In this document: positions 51,559 to 60,211 of the stretch, one piece after another
How the letters are laid out: each line of letters begins with the position of its first letter
How positions within the stretch are numbered: the first letter of the stretch is position 1
Source: Janthinobacterium sp. LM6
GTDB lineage: Bacteria; Pseudomonadota; Gammaproteobacteria; Burkholderiales; Burkholderiaceae_D
Direction of reading: 5' to 3'
Length of the DNA stretch: 64,000 bases
NCBI RefSeq assembly: GCF_002002885.1
Contig: NZ_CP019510.1
Location: 3,410,001-3,474,000 of the forward strand
Notes under the pieces: generated by a model
The model's database searches: none
What the model saw: only the letters and a program-made list of their open reading frames with translations
What the model was told of the DNA's origin: nothing
Position numbers and translations under genes: made by a program

Positions 51559-53127
51559 ATGCGCAGAAAACGCATTATCGTGACCAGCGTGCTGGTCGCC
51601 GTCATCGGCGTAGCCGCTCCCCTGAGCCTGGCCTTCTATCTGTCGTCCGTGCGCGCCGAGCAGGGCGAGCAGGAACGCCTGCGCCTGCTGGCCGGTTACG
51701 CGCTCGAGCGCGCCCACCGCTCGATCGCCTCGGCCAGCATGGCCCTGCGCAGCGCCGATGCCCTGGACCTGGCGCCGTGCTCGGAAGCGCATATCCAGCA
51801 ATTGCGCCGCATCACCATCACCACGCGCAGCATCGACGATATCGGCTACGTGGAAAACGGCTTGCTCAAATGCACGTCCACGGGCATCGAGGAAGAGCGC
51901 ATCGCCGTCACGCCCGCCGACTTTACCCTGGCCAACGGCATGGGCCTCGATTTCAACCTGCGTCCCGTCGTCAGCGGCGGCAAGCGCATGGTGGGGCTGT
52001 CCCACCGCGCCTATAAGGTGCTGATCGATCCCGTGCGCTTTTCCGACGTCATCGTCGACAGCGACATCCAGATGGCCGTGGCCATCGGCAAGGAAGGCGT
52101 ACTCGACACCTTGCACCATCCCGACCCCGCGCTGGTGCAAAGCTTGCTCGCCGGACTGCCGGCGAACGTAGACGCGGCGCACGACGGCAGCATCCATGCG
52201 ACGCTGTATCGCGACGGCTTGACGGCCGTCATGATCGAGCCGCGCAGCAAGCTGAACGACAGGCTGCGGCGCGAACAGCTGCTGCTCTTGCCCATGGGTT
52301 TATTGATGGCCGCCTTCATCGTCGGCATCGTCGTGTGGCTGTCGCGCCGCCGGCTGTCGCTGCGCGGCGAACTGGAAACGGCGGTCGAGCGGCGCGAATT
52401 CTTTGTCCATTATCAACCGATTATTGCCCTTGACACGGGCGTGTGCGTGGGCGCCGAGGCGCTGATACGCTGGCGCCGTCCCGACGGCAGCATGATACGG
52501 CCCGACCTGTTCATCCCCGTGGCCGAGGAAAGCGAGCTGATTCTGCCCATCACGGACCAGGTGATCGATTGCGTCATCGCCGACATGCGCGCCGCGCTGC
52601 TGGCCGACCGCGAATTGCACATCGCCATCAATCTGTGCGCCAGCGATATCGAGACGGGCAGGGTGCTCGACGTGCTCGAACGCGCGCTGGCCGGCACCGG
52701 CATCGAGGCGCAGCAGATCTGGCTGGAAGCGACGGAGCGGGGCTTCATCAACGTGGAAGCGGCGCGCGCCACCATCGACAAGGCCCGGGCGCGCGGCCAT
52801 GCCGTGGCCATCGACGACTTCGGCACCGGCTATTCCAGCCTGTCGAGCCTGCAAAACCTGCCGCTCGACGCCTTGAAGATCGACAAATCGTTTGTCGACA
52901 CCATCGGCACGGACGCGGCCACCAGCAGCGTCACGCCGCACATCATCGCCATGGCCCGCACCCTGAACATGCTGATCGTGGCCGAAGGCATCGAAACGCA
53001 GCAGCAAGCCGATTATTTGCTGGAACGCAAGGTGGAATTCGGCCAGGGCTGGCTGTTTGCCAAAGCGCTGCCGGCCGCGGAGTTCCTCGCCTTTTATCAA
53101 ACGCGCCGCGCGCCGCCGTCCCCATGA
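51559..53127 (+). CDS. Membrane EAL-domain c-di-GMP phosphodiesterase (CSS-like sensor)
   Basis: The product is 522 residues. Two membrane segments (about residues 7-28 and 238-260) bracket a periplasmic CSS-motif-like domain. The canonical CSS reads CTS here (Cys105, LKCTSTG); a second Cys lies in APCSEAH. The cytoplasmic EAL domain is intact: EALIRW with Glu300, NLCASDIE, EATERGF, DDFGTGYSS and KIDKSF, so it should hydrolyse c-di-GMP. In PdeC-type enzymes the periplasmic disulfide controls activity. The downstream 117-residue gene overlaps its stop codon. A TATAAT-like hexamer lies about 50 bp upstream. Confidence 0.92.
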   Translation: MRRKRIIVTSVLVAVIGVAAPLSLAFYLSSVRAEQGEQERLRLLAGYALERAHRSIASASMALRSADALDLAPCSEAHIQQLRRITITTRSIDDIGYVENGLLKCTSTGIEEERIAVTPADFTLANGMGLDFNLRPVVSGGKRMVGLSHRAYKVLIDPVRFSDVIVDSDIQMAVAIGKEGVLDTLHHPDPALVQSLLAGLPANVDAAHDGSIHATLYRDGLTAVMIEPRSKLNDRLRREQLLLLPMGLLMAAFIVGIVVWLSRRRLSLRGELETAVERREFFVHYQPIIALDTGVCVGAEALIRWRRPDGSMIRPDLFIPVAEESELILPITDQVIDCVIADMRAALLADRELHIAINLCASDIETGRVLDVLERALAGTGIEAQQIWLEATERGFINVEAARATIDKARARGHAVAIDDFGTGYSSLSSLQNLPLDALKIDKSFVDTIGTDAATSSVTPHIIAMARTLNMLIVAEGIETQQQADYLLERKVEFGQGWLFAKALPAAEFLAFYQTRRAPPSP

Positions 53128-53477
53128 AACCGCCACGCGTTCCCTATCCCTTGCAGCCGCTGCGCGTACCGGGCGGCTGGCACATCACCGTCAATACCCT
53201 GTTCGAAGTGGAGCCGGGCCCGGACACCATGGAATGGTTCAGCAGCGCATTGCTGCTGTGGGGCAGCTGCCGCGACAGCGGTTTCTGCTTCAATTCGCAC
53301 TTCGAGCCGGAAGACGATCCGCAGGGCGAATTCGTACTGGAGATGGGCAAGGTGGCATACGACCGCGACGGCAAGATCGTGCAGGGCAGCGACGCCTTCC
53401 TGGGCGAGTTTCGCACGCGCAGCAAGGCGGAATTTGTCGCGCGGGTCGAGCAATTCATGCAAGACCCGGCAGCTTGA
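53124..53477 (+). CDS. Hypothetical 117-residue protein coupled to the EAL gene
   Basis: I do not recognise this family. The protein is soluble and acidic, with an aromatic-rich N-terminal half (GGWHITVNTLFEVEPGPDTM, WGSCRDSGFCFNSHFEPED). Its ATG overlaps the stop codon of the EAL gene (ATGA), so it is made with the phosphodiesterase and could regulate or partner it. Two Cys flank a Gly/Phe segment. It converges with the serine hydrolase gene, three bases away. Confidence 0.7.
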   Translation: MKPPRVPYPLQPLRVPGGWHITVNTLFEVEPGPDTMEWFSSALLLWGSCRDSGFCFNSHFEPEDDPQGEFVLEMGKVAYDRDGKIVQGSDAFLGEFRTRSKAEFVARVEQFMQDPAA

Positions 53478-53480
53478 TCG

Positions 53481-54848
53481 CTACGGCTTGCGCGGCAAGA
53501 CCGTGTCCTGTCCGCTTTGCTTGAGCACGGCGCTGGCGATCTTGCCCGCCGCATCGCGCGTAAACGCCAGTTCCGCGTCGATGGCGCGGAAAAAGAATTG
53601 GTCTTTCGCGCTGGCAAACAAAGGGGCGGATCCCATGCCCGTGCCGGCCGCTTCCAGGCCCTGCTTGCCCAGGCTCACCGTCAAGGTGAAATCCTTGTCC
53701 AATGGATACTCGCCCACGTACTCGGCGAGCGCGGCGCGCGGCACGTCGATGGCCGCTTGCGGCTTTTTCAGCGGCGGCAGGGGCGTGCCGGGCAGCAAGG
53801 TGGACAAGCCCAGCGCATCGACGTCGCGCGCCGTATTCGTCAGGACCACCACGCCCCGCTTGCCGTCCGTCGTGAACGCCGCATAGCTGCTGTAGCCGCC
53901 CGTCTGGCCGCTGTGCCAGGCGTAGGCCTGGCCCTGCCGCTGTTCCAGCAGCCAGGACAGGCCGATTTTCGTGTCGTCGCCGGACGCCACCGGACGCTGC
54001 GGCTGGATCGCCAGCGCATACGGGCGCAGCGGCTTGAACATATACGCCTGCAGGTAGGCGACCATGTCGCGCGCGCTGGAATACACGCCGCCGGCCGGCG
54101 CCACCACATTCAAATCCCAGGCAGGCGTGGCTTCGCCCGACAGCAGATGGCCGGGCGCCAGGCGCGCCAGCATGCCGTGCGTGGGCTTGTTCGAGGTGGA
54201 ACGCATGCCGAGCGGCACGGCGATGCGCTTTTGCAGCAGCGCTTCATAGCTGGTGCCGGCCTGGGCCGCCAGGGCCGTGCCCAGCACGGCATAGCCGATG
54301 TTCGAGTAGTCAAAGGCCGTGCCCGGCGCATGCGGCAGGTGGTAGGCGGCGAGAAACTGCCGCTGCTTCGCTTCCGTGTAATCGGCATACGGGTTGGCCG
54401 GGTCCTTGGGCGCGAAGTTGTCTGGCAGGCGCGGCAGCGAGGAATAATGCGTGGCCAGGTCGAGCAGGCTGATCGTTTTTCCATCGAAGGCAGGCACGGT
54501 ATAGTCCGGCAACAAGGCCGCCACGGGCTCGTCGAGCTTGACCTTGCCTTCGACGACGGCGTTGGCCAGCAGCAAGGCCGTCATGGTCTTGGTGACGGAA
54601 CCGATCTGGTAGACGGTGTCGGCGCCAGGCTTGGCGCTCTTGCCCGCCTGGCTGCTGCCAAAACCATACACGGCGCTGTCCTTGCCTTCGATTACGGCGA
54701 TGACGATGCTGGCATGCAGGCCCGTGCGCGTGAGTTCTTCCGCGCGCTGGCGCACGGCATCATCCAGTGCGGGCGCGGCCAGTGCAGGGGCGGCCAGTGC
54801 AACGGTGCCGGCGAGGCAAAGGGGGAGGAGGGCGAAAGTGGGTGTCAT
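53481..54848 (-). CDS. Serine beta-lactamase-like hydrolase (class C fold), exported
   Basis: The product is 455 residues with a signal peptide (FALLPLCLAGTVALAAPALA). The catalytic residues of the serine beta-lactamase/D-peptidase fold are Ser84 and Lys87 in IGSVTKTM, Tyr181 and Asn183 in DYSNIGY, and HSG (312-314) in place of KTG, as in esterase EstB or AmpH-like members. A C-terminal lipocalin-like domain (about 375-455) follows. Likely a periplasmic peptidase or esterase rather than a true beta-lactamase. The ATG at 54848 begins the signal; longer frames upstream are unlikely. Confidence 0.88.
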   Translation of the reverse strand: MTPTFALLPLCLAGTVALAAPALAAPALDDAVRQRAEELTRTGLHASIVIAVIEGKDSAVYGFGSSQAGKSAKPGADTVYQIGSVTKTMTALLLANAVVEGKVKLDEPVAALLPDYTVPAFDGKTISLLDLATHYSSLPRLPDNFAPKDPANPYADYTEAKQRQFLAAYHLPHAPGTAFDYSNIGYAVLGTALAAQAGTSYEALLQKRIAVPLGMRSTSNKPTHGMLARLAPGHLLSGEATPAWDLNVVAPAGGVYSSARDMVAYLQAYMFKPLRPYALAIQPQRPVASGDDTKIGLSWLLEQRQGQAYAWHSGQTGGYSSYAAFTTDGKRGVVVLTNTARDVDALGLSTLLPGTPLPPLKKPQAAIDVPRAALAEYVGEYPLDKDFTLTVSLGKQGLEAAGTGMGSAPLFASAKDQFFFRAIDAELAFTRDAAGKIASAVLKQSGQDTVLPRKP

Positions 54849-54985
54849 GGGTAACCTTGTCCAGGGTGGATCGAAGGCACGCCGGCGCATGGGAAAGGTG
54901 GCTGGCATGCCTGGTGAAGGATACGGGCCCAACATGAAGGTTGCCTGAGTTTTATGTTTGCCGGTATGGCAAGGCTTGCGTTTGC

Positions 54986-55909
54986 TCAATGTTCAGCCAT
55001 CGGCGCTTCCAGCAGGCACGCCAGCTGCGCGCGCATGTCGGCAGACATGCATTGCAGCAATTCACCGCGCCGGCGCGCATCGGCCCGTTTCTTCGACGGT
55101 ACATCGGCCAGGTCGGGCGCCCGGTAGGGGGCGCAGGGCAGGTGATAGTTGCCGTCGCGCATGCGCAAGGCATGCAATTCCTGCCACGCCAGGTCGTAAT
55201 CGGCGGCGATATGGCGCCGGCGCCGCGCATTCAGGGCGATGCGGTTGTCGTTGCTGATCAAAAACAGGTTATTGCAGGCAAAAAAATCGCCGAAATCGCG
55301 CAGGGCCGTCACCATCAGGTTTTTCGGGCGGCAACCGTGCAGCGCCCGCGTGGCTTCCTTGACGGCCAGCTTGCCGGCCTCGCAGCGCAAGCCTTGCAGC
55401 GCGCCCAGCTGCAGGGACACGCCATCGGCGCGCGGCAGGAACAAAAAGCTGGCCAGGTAGAACGGCTGGCCGTCGCGCGTCAGGCGCAGGCACAGTTCTC
55501 CTTCGCGGTAGCTGTCGTGGATGGCCGTCAGCTGCAGGCGGTACAGCGCCCCATCCTTGCCTTCGAACGCGGCCAGCACCAGGGGCTGGCGCGCGGCCCG
55601 CTCGACCAGGGCGCGCGCCCCGGCTTGCCACAGGAAGCGGTAATGCCCTTCCAGCAAGGCCAGTCTATCCGCGCAACCGAGCTGGCGCGAGGCGTAAGGG
55701 CGGTAGATCTTGAAGCGCAGACAGGGATGCAGCTGCGCCAGCGAACTCAGGCCGGGCATGCTGCCCAGGAAAGCTTGCCAGCGCGTGCGCTGGCGGGGAA
55801 AGAAGAGGGCGCCCAGCGCCGCTTTCAAGCGGTGGCCGCTGGCGGGGTGTGGTTGCACGGCGGGTGGCACGGCGGCGCCGTGGCGCAGAGCTAAAGCGAT
55901 GTCATTCAT
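54986..55909 (-). CDS. VirK/YbjX family protein (DUF535)
   Basis: The product is 307 residues, matching the family length. Characteristic segments are RPYASRQLGCADRLALLEGHYRFLW, GELCLRLTRDGQPFYLASFLFL, GALQGLRC and YDLAWQELHALRMRDGNYHLP. VirK and YbjX homologues help bacteria survive host antimicrobial peptides and adjust the envelope; biochemical activity is unknown. The start at 55909 (MNDIALALRHG) is chosen over a longer frame with no family similarity. Confidence 0.85.
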   Translation of the reverse strand: MNDIALALRHGAAVPPAVQPHPASGHRLKAALGALFFPRQRTRWQAFLGSMPGLSSLAQLHPCLRFKIYRPYASRQLGCADRLALLEGHYRFLWQAGARALVERAARQPLVLAAFEGKDGALYRLQLTAIHDSYREGELCLRLTRDGQPFYLASFLFLPRADGVSLQLGALQGLRCEAGKLAVKEATRALHGCRPKNLMVTALRDFGDFFACNNLFLISNDNRIALNARRRRHIAADYDLAWQELHALRMRDGNYHLPCAPYRAPDLADVPSKKRADARRRGELLQCMSADMRAQLACLLEAPMAEH

Positions 55910-56097
55910 GATTCTGCCGGAAAAGGGCAGGCGCTGCACAATGAGAGCCTTGCCAATCTGAATGCTACGCGGGCCAGGTGAATTTCCTATTAAGAAGCCA
56001 TGCACGCGGGCTTTAGAGGATGGCAACTAAACATTTGCCTTCTGGCAATATGGACGGTTATGCTCGCGGCACCTTCACTCCTTGACTGATACCGCTC

Positions 56098-56706
56098 ATG
56101 AATCAACGCCCATTGCTTGCCATTCCCATGCTCGTCGCCGCCCTGGCCGCCCAGGCGCAAGACCGCACGGCCGATCCCCTTGGGCCGTTGGCGCAATGCA
56201 TCAACCGCAGCGAGTTCCAGTTCCGGCAGCAGGACCGCCTGCCCGCGCACGTGACGACGCGCAGCGTCAAGCTGGCGACGGGAGAGGGGCAGGTATCGAC
56301 GGCCGATGGCTATCGGCTGATGCTGTTCCGCAAGGGCAGCCTGCCCTTGGTGAACCTGAAAATCGAACGCAGCGCCGAAGGCAGGTTTGCCGCCGACCGC
56401 GACACCATCGTGGCGCAAATGCAGCAGTTGGCCGCCAACAGCAAGGCGCCGCAATTAGTATCGCTGGAAACGGACACGCACCAGGGCGTGGAAGTGCTAG
56501 GATTGAACAATCCCAATGTCACGCAATCGGCGGGCATCATCAGTTTATACACCTTGCTGCATGCCGCCAGCGGGACGGTCGCCACCGCCTATCTGCTCAA
56601 CCAGCCGGCGGACAAACGGGAATTCGCGACGGATGCGCAGTACCGGGCCTTGCGCGACCAGTTCATCAGCTCGCTGGCCGCTTGCATGGCCGATCCCGCG
56701 CCGTAA
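56098..56706 (+). CDS. Exported hypothetical protein
   Basis: The product is 202 residues with a signal peptide ending at AAQAQ. The mature part has one Cys near each end (AQCINRSEF and SSLAACMADP), possibly a disulfide, and mixed alpha/beta structure (TADGYRLMLFRKGSLPLVNL). I do not recognise the family. It lies 41 bp upstream of the DUF1801-like gene in the same direction and may share its transcript. Confidence 0.65.
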   Translation: MNQRPLLAIPMLVAALAAQAQDRTADPLGPLAQCINRSEFQFRQQDRLPAHVTTRSVKLATGEGQVSTADGYRLMLFRKGSLPLVNLKIERSAEGRFAADRDTIVAQMQQLAANSKAPQLVSLETDTHQGVEVLGLNNPNVTQSAGIISLYTLLHAASGTVATAYLLNQPADKREFATDAQYRALRDQFISSLAACMADPAP

Positions 56707-56747
56707 GACAGGCGCACACGGGCAAGCCAGGAAAGGAGATCACCGCC

Positions 56748-57182
56748 ATGAAAAAAGCAGAGCCAAGCACGCAGTCCCAGGATGGCGCGGTGAGCGCCGA
56801 GTCCGCTACTCGCCTGATCGATGCGAAAATCGCCGCGCTGGCCGACTGGCGCGGCAAGACGCTGGCCACGGTGCGCGCGCTGATACGCCAGGCGGATCCG
56901 GACGTGGTCGAGGAAGTCAAATGGCGCGGCGTGCCCGTCTGGTCGCACGCGGGCATGATTTGCACGGGCGAAACCTATAAACTGGCCGTGAAACTCACCT
57001 TCGCCAAGGGCGCCGCCTTGCCCGATCCGGCCGGCCTGTTCAATGCCAGCCTGGACGGCAACACGCGCCGGGCCATCGACCTGCATGAAGGCGCGCACCT
57101 CGATACGGCGGCGTTCAAGGCGCTGATACGCGCCGCCGTGGCGCTGAATACGACACCGAAACCAAAACGGACTCCGACTTGA
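56748..57182 (+). CDS. DUF1801 protein
   Basis: The product is 144 residues. The conserved core VRALIRQADPDVVEEVKWRGVPVWSHAGMICTGETYKLAVKLTF is the DUF1801 fold, related to frataxin-like/YdhG proteins. Function is unknown. AAAGGAG precedes the ATG at 56748. Its stop codon overlaps a TTG start of the next gene (TTGA), suggesting coupling. Confidence 0.8.
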   Translation: MKKAEPSTQSQDGAVSAESATRLIDAKIAALADWRGKTLATVRALIRQADPDVVEEVKWRGVPVWSHAGMICTGETYKLAVKLTFAKGAALPDPAGLFNASLDGNTRRAIDLHEGAHLDTAAFKALIRAAVALNTTPKPKRTPT

Positions 57183-57739
57183 GACATTATCTGTATCTGT
57201 GGCACGACCCGGCCGAGCGCATGCTGGTCGCTTCCGGCATCGAATTCAAGGATTTCCTCCCCGCCCTCGGCGAGGCTGGCGGCATCGTGCTGCGCAAGGG
57301 CAGCGCCGGGACGGCCAGGAAGCCGGCCGGCTACCAGACCCTGGCGCGGCAGCAGTTGCCGGCCCTGGCCCGGGAAGACCTGCACGCCTGCGGCAGCCAT
57401 GCCTGGGCCGACTGGCGGGGCGCGGCGCCGCCGCCCCAGGATGCGGACGTGGCCGCGGCGCTGGCCTATCGCGCCGCCGCGTCGCGGCGCACGGAGCTGG
57501 CCGCCCTGCAAAACCGCTTCCTCGCCTTTGCCCACGACGACGGCTGGTACCTGAAACTGTTGTATGCGGCCTGGGACGATGCGGCGGCTGTTCTCGCCGG
57601 CGCCATCCCGCCAGCGCTGGGCACGCTCGATCTGGACGCGCTACGCCAGGGGGGCGACGGTTACTGGCTGCAAGACGGCAGGCTCGAAGTGGAACTGAAA
57701 ACCCACGATATCGACAGCGTGCTGAACCGCCGTTTGTGA
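57179..57739 (+). CDS. Hypothetical 186-residue protein, TTG start
   Basis: The product is 186 residues, soluble, and ends near a clear stop. The first codon is TTG at 57179 overlapping the TGA of the DUF1801 gene; no better start is present before LRHYLYLWHDP. It is rich in Ala, Leu and Trp (HAWADWRG, FLAFAHDDGWYLKLLYAAWDD). I do not recognise the family. The overlap suggests translational coupling. Confidence 0.6.
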   Translation: MRHYLYLWHDPAERMLVASGIEFKDFLPALGEAGGIVLRKGSAGTARKPAGYQTLARQQLPALAREDLHACGSHAWADWRGAAPPPQDADVAAALAYRAAASRRTELAALQNRFLAFAHDDGWYLKLLYAAWDDAAAVLAGAIPPALGTLDLDALRQGGDGYWLQDGRLEVELKTHDIDSVLNRRL

Positions 57740-57827
57740 GCATATAATGGCATTCCGATAACTGATACACGCCCGCCATGCTTCGTCCTCATTTCGCCAC
57801 GGCATCGCCTCGCTTGCGCGCCGCCGC

Positions 57828-58277
57828 ATGACGCCAGCCACGCTTCGGCCATTCGCGCTGGCGGACGCGGCTTCCTGCGCCGCCATCCTGGCGCTGGCGG
57901 GGCGCGACACCTTCGGCCCTGTCGCCAGCGTCGCCGCTTTTACGGCAGCGACGCAGGGCGAAGATATCCTCGTTGCCGAGCGTGACGGCATCGTCGCCGG
58001 CTTTGCGGCCGTGCACACGGACGACGCGCCCGAGCATTTCCTGCACCATTTGTACGTGCACCCGGCGCACAGCGGACTGGGCATCGGCACCCGGCTGCTG
58101 GCCGCCGTGGCGGCGCGCTTCGGTCCCCGCCTGAGCCTCAAGACGCAGCTGGCCAACACGGGCGCGCGGCGCTTGTATGCGCGCGCGGGCTGGGTCGAAG
58201 ACGCCGCCGACGGCGGCGTGGACATCCTTGGCGCGTGGATACGGGTGCGCTACCGCGCCGCACCGCCTGAGCGATGA
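57828..58277 (+). CDS. GNAT-family N-acetyltransferase
   Basis: The product is 149 residues. It has the GNAT core with DAASCAAILA, VERDG-type strand EDILVAERDGIVAGFAAVH, the acetyl-CoA loop VHPAHSGLGIGTRLL and C-terminal NTGARRLYARAGWVE. Substrate unknown. Its stop codon overlaps the ATG of the next gene (ATGA at 58274-58277), so the two are coupled. Confidence 0.85.
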   Translation: MTPATLRPFALADAASCAAILALAGRDTFGPVASVAAFTAATQGEDILVAERDGIVAGFAAVHTDDAPEHFLHHLYVHPAHSGLGIGTRLLAAVAARFGPRLSLKTQLANTGARRLYARAGWVEDAADGGVDILGAWIRVRYRAAPPER

Positions 58278-58807
58278 AAGACCCTGGCGCCATCGACCCC
58301 GCCCTGGCGAGAATGATGGGCTGGTTCCTGATCCTGCTCGCCCTTCCCGCCGCGTATTTTTCCTTCTGGCGCGCGTATGACAAGCTCGCCTCGCCGGCCT
58401 GGCCCGTGACCAGCGCCGAGATCGTGCGCAGCAGCATGTATCAGCGCACGGGCAAGTCGCAGGACTGGTGCGTCAAGCTCAGCTACCGCTACAGCGTGGA
58501 TGGCAAGGCCTACCGCAGCTCGCGCATCGGCGTCTCGCGGATCGGCAACGCCGGCTGCCACCGCGACCAGGCCGTCACTGCCTGGCGCCTGGCCGGCATG
58601 GCGCCAGGCGCGCACATCCGCGTGCATTACCGGCCGCGCGACCCGAACGATACCGCCGTGTTCCTCGCCGGCCTCGATTTCCTCGATTATTTCGGCGTCG
58701 TGCTGTGGATGGTCCTGTTCGTGCTGGGCGTGTCGGAAGCGCGCAAGCAGGCGCCGCCAGCCGGGTCCGCTTCCCTGAAGCTGGCATCCATGGCAGCACG
58801 GTCGTAG
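58274..58807 (+). CDS. DUF3592 membrane protein
   Basis: The product is 177 residues with two membrane segments (about residues 15-33 and 137-155) flanking an extracytoplasmic loop containing YSVDGKAYRSSRIGVSRIG and HYRPRDPNDTAV, typical of DUF3592. Function is unknown. It is translationally coupled to the GNAT gene. Confidence 0.8.
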   Translation: MKDPGAIDPALARMMGWFLILLALPAAYFSFWRAYDKLASPAWPVTSAEIVRSSMYQRTGKSQDWCVKLSYRYSVDGKAYRSSRIGVSRIGNAGCHRDQAVTAWRLAGMAPGAHIRVHYRPRDPNDTAVFLAGLDFLDYFGVVLWMVLFVLGVSEARKQAPPAGSASLKLASMAARS

Positions 58808-58967
58808 TTTTGCTCGGGCGGCGCGCCGGTCGGCGTCAACGTGAAATGCGGCACATATTTGTCCCGTCGGCCGTCATCGGACAGGCAAAATAAAGGGGGC
58901 AGCCCCGATAGCGGGCGATGCCCGTCCTGGGACTGTCGCAGATATCCCAGGCCACACGTGGAGGGGG

Positions 58968-60023
58968 TCAAACCCGGCGTTGCTCCTTGCTCTCGGTTAG
59001 CAGCCCCAGCCTGGCCGCCATGCCGGCATTGTCGCGCAACAAACCGTCGCGCTCCTGCGCCAATGCTTCCATTTTCTGCTGCGATAGTTGTCCGTTTTCC
59101 GCCAGCATGTCGAGTTGCCGGTCTTGCGCGGCCAGCGCCACCTTGGTGTCGTTCAGCGCCAGCAGGGCCGTGTCGAGCTTGTCCAGCAGCGCGTCGGCGG
59201 ACGCGGCCGCCTGCAAGTATTGAAATTCGAACTGGTCGCGCTCGGGGCGCACGATGGCCAGCGCCGCGCGATCGGCCGCCGCTTCGTCAGCCAGGCGCGC
59301 CTGTTCCGCCTGCAGCTGCGCCAGGCGCATGTCTTGCTGCACCAGCGTCGCTTGCTGGCCTTGCAGGCGCTGCTGCAGCTGGGCGTTTTCCTGTTCCAGG
59401 CGACTGATCCGTTGCTGCGCCTGGGCCCGTTCTTCGCTGCGTTGGGCTGCCGCCGCTTCCTGGTAATGGTCGAACTGCGAACGCACCTGCGCCAGCTGGC
59501 GGTTCAGGGCGGCGATTTCCTCGCCCCGGTCGGCCAGGCGCTGCGTCAGGCCTGCATTATCGCTGTGCAAGGTGGCCAGGGTGACGGCGCGGAAATGGTG
59601 TTCTTCCTTCAATTGCGCCAGCGCGTGCTGGGTGGCGCGCAATTCCTGGGTGAGGGCGGCGCGCGCCTCCGTCAGTTTCAAGCGCTCCGTTTCCGTCTTC
59701 TTCAGTTTTTCCAGCGCCGCGTCGAGTTCGGCGCGGTTTTCCCGCCTGCCCGTTTCCAGCTGCTGCGCCACGTCGCGCTGCTGCTTGTCGTACACGCCGC
59801 GCATCGCTTCCATCAGTTCGGCCGGCAAGCCTGATTCCGTTTTCACGGCGCCCGCGCCCTGGAACTCTTCCTTCCAGCGTTTCAGCAGGGGAGCAATGGT
59901 GCTCTTGCTGCCCGTGCTGCCCAGCGCTTCGCGCACGCTGTCGACCGTGGGATTGCGCCCATCGGCAGCGACGATTTGGGCTGCTTTCATAACATCAGAG
60001 TACAGAATGCCGGTGCGGGCCAT
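58968..60023 (-). CDS. KfrA-like coiled-coil DNA-binding protein
   Basis: The product is 351 residues. Residues 1-70 form the KfrA N-terminal DNA-binding domain (ILYSDVMKAAQIVAADGRNPTVDSVREALG, SKSTIAPLLKRWKEEF). Residues about 80-340 are an unbroken alpha-helical coiled coil rich in Gln, Glu, Leu and Arg. KfrA proteins bind operator DNA and can form filaments that support plasmid maintenance; chromosomal copies often sit next to an integrase. It is divergent from the tyrosine recombinase gene and probably autoregulates through the inverted repeats between them. Confidence 0.85.
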   Translation of the reverse strand: MARTGILYSDVMKAAQIVAADGRNPTVDSVREALGSTGSKSTIAPLLKRWKEEFQGAGAVKTESGLPAELMEAMRGVYDKQQRDVAQQLETGRRENRAELDAALEKLKKTETERLKLTEARAALTQELRATQHALAQLKEEHHFRAVTLATLHSDNAGLTQRLADRGEEIAALNRQLAQVRSQFDHYQEAAAAQRSEERAQAQQRISRLEQENAQLQQRLQGQQATLVQQDMRLAQLQAEQARLADEAAADRAALAIVRPERDQFEFQYLQAAASADALLDKLDTALLALNDTKVALAAQDRQLDMLAENGQLSQQKMEALAQERDGLLRDNAGMAARLGLLTESKEQRRV

Positions 60024-60050
60024 GAAATCACCTATGAACGAAATTTAGTA

Positions 60051-60143
60051 ACGTATTACATGATACGTAATATCGAATAATATTACGATATAAATTTTGA
60101 TCAATTTTAAAAAATATATATCGCGATAAGATCGCTTATCGCG
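60051..60143. promoter_or_regulatory. Cluster of three inverted repeats between kfrA-like and recombinase genes
   Basis: In the AT-rich 188-bp gap are three exact inverted repeats: ACGTAT/ATACGT (60051-60056 and 60063-60068), CGTAATAT/ATATTACG (60066-60073 and 60080-60087) and CGCGATAAG/CTTATCGCG (60122-60130 and 60135-60143). They may be KfrA operators, recombinase binding sites, or both. Confidence 0.6.
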
Positions 60144-60211
60144 GGTTATGGGGGTGGTTTGCATGGTATTCTGCGTATTTCCCAGTACACCAGCCCGATT
60201 TCAGCGATTCC

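Noticed and set aside
53481-54848. True AmpC beta-lactamase
   Set aside because: The HSG triad in place of KTG and the C-terminal lipocalin-like domain fit esterase/peptidase relatives better.
58687-58971. A 94-codon open frame on the minus strand after the DUF3592 gene
   Set aside because: Half of it is antisense to DUF3592 and no ribosome site or family is visible.
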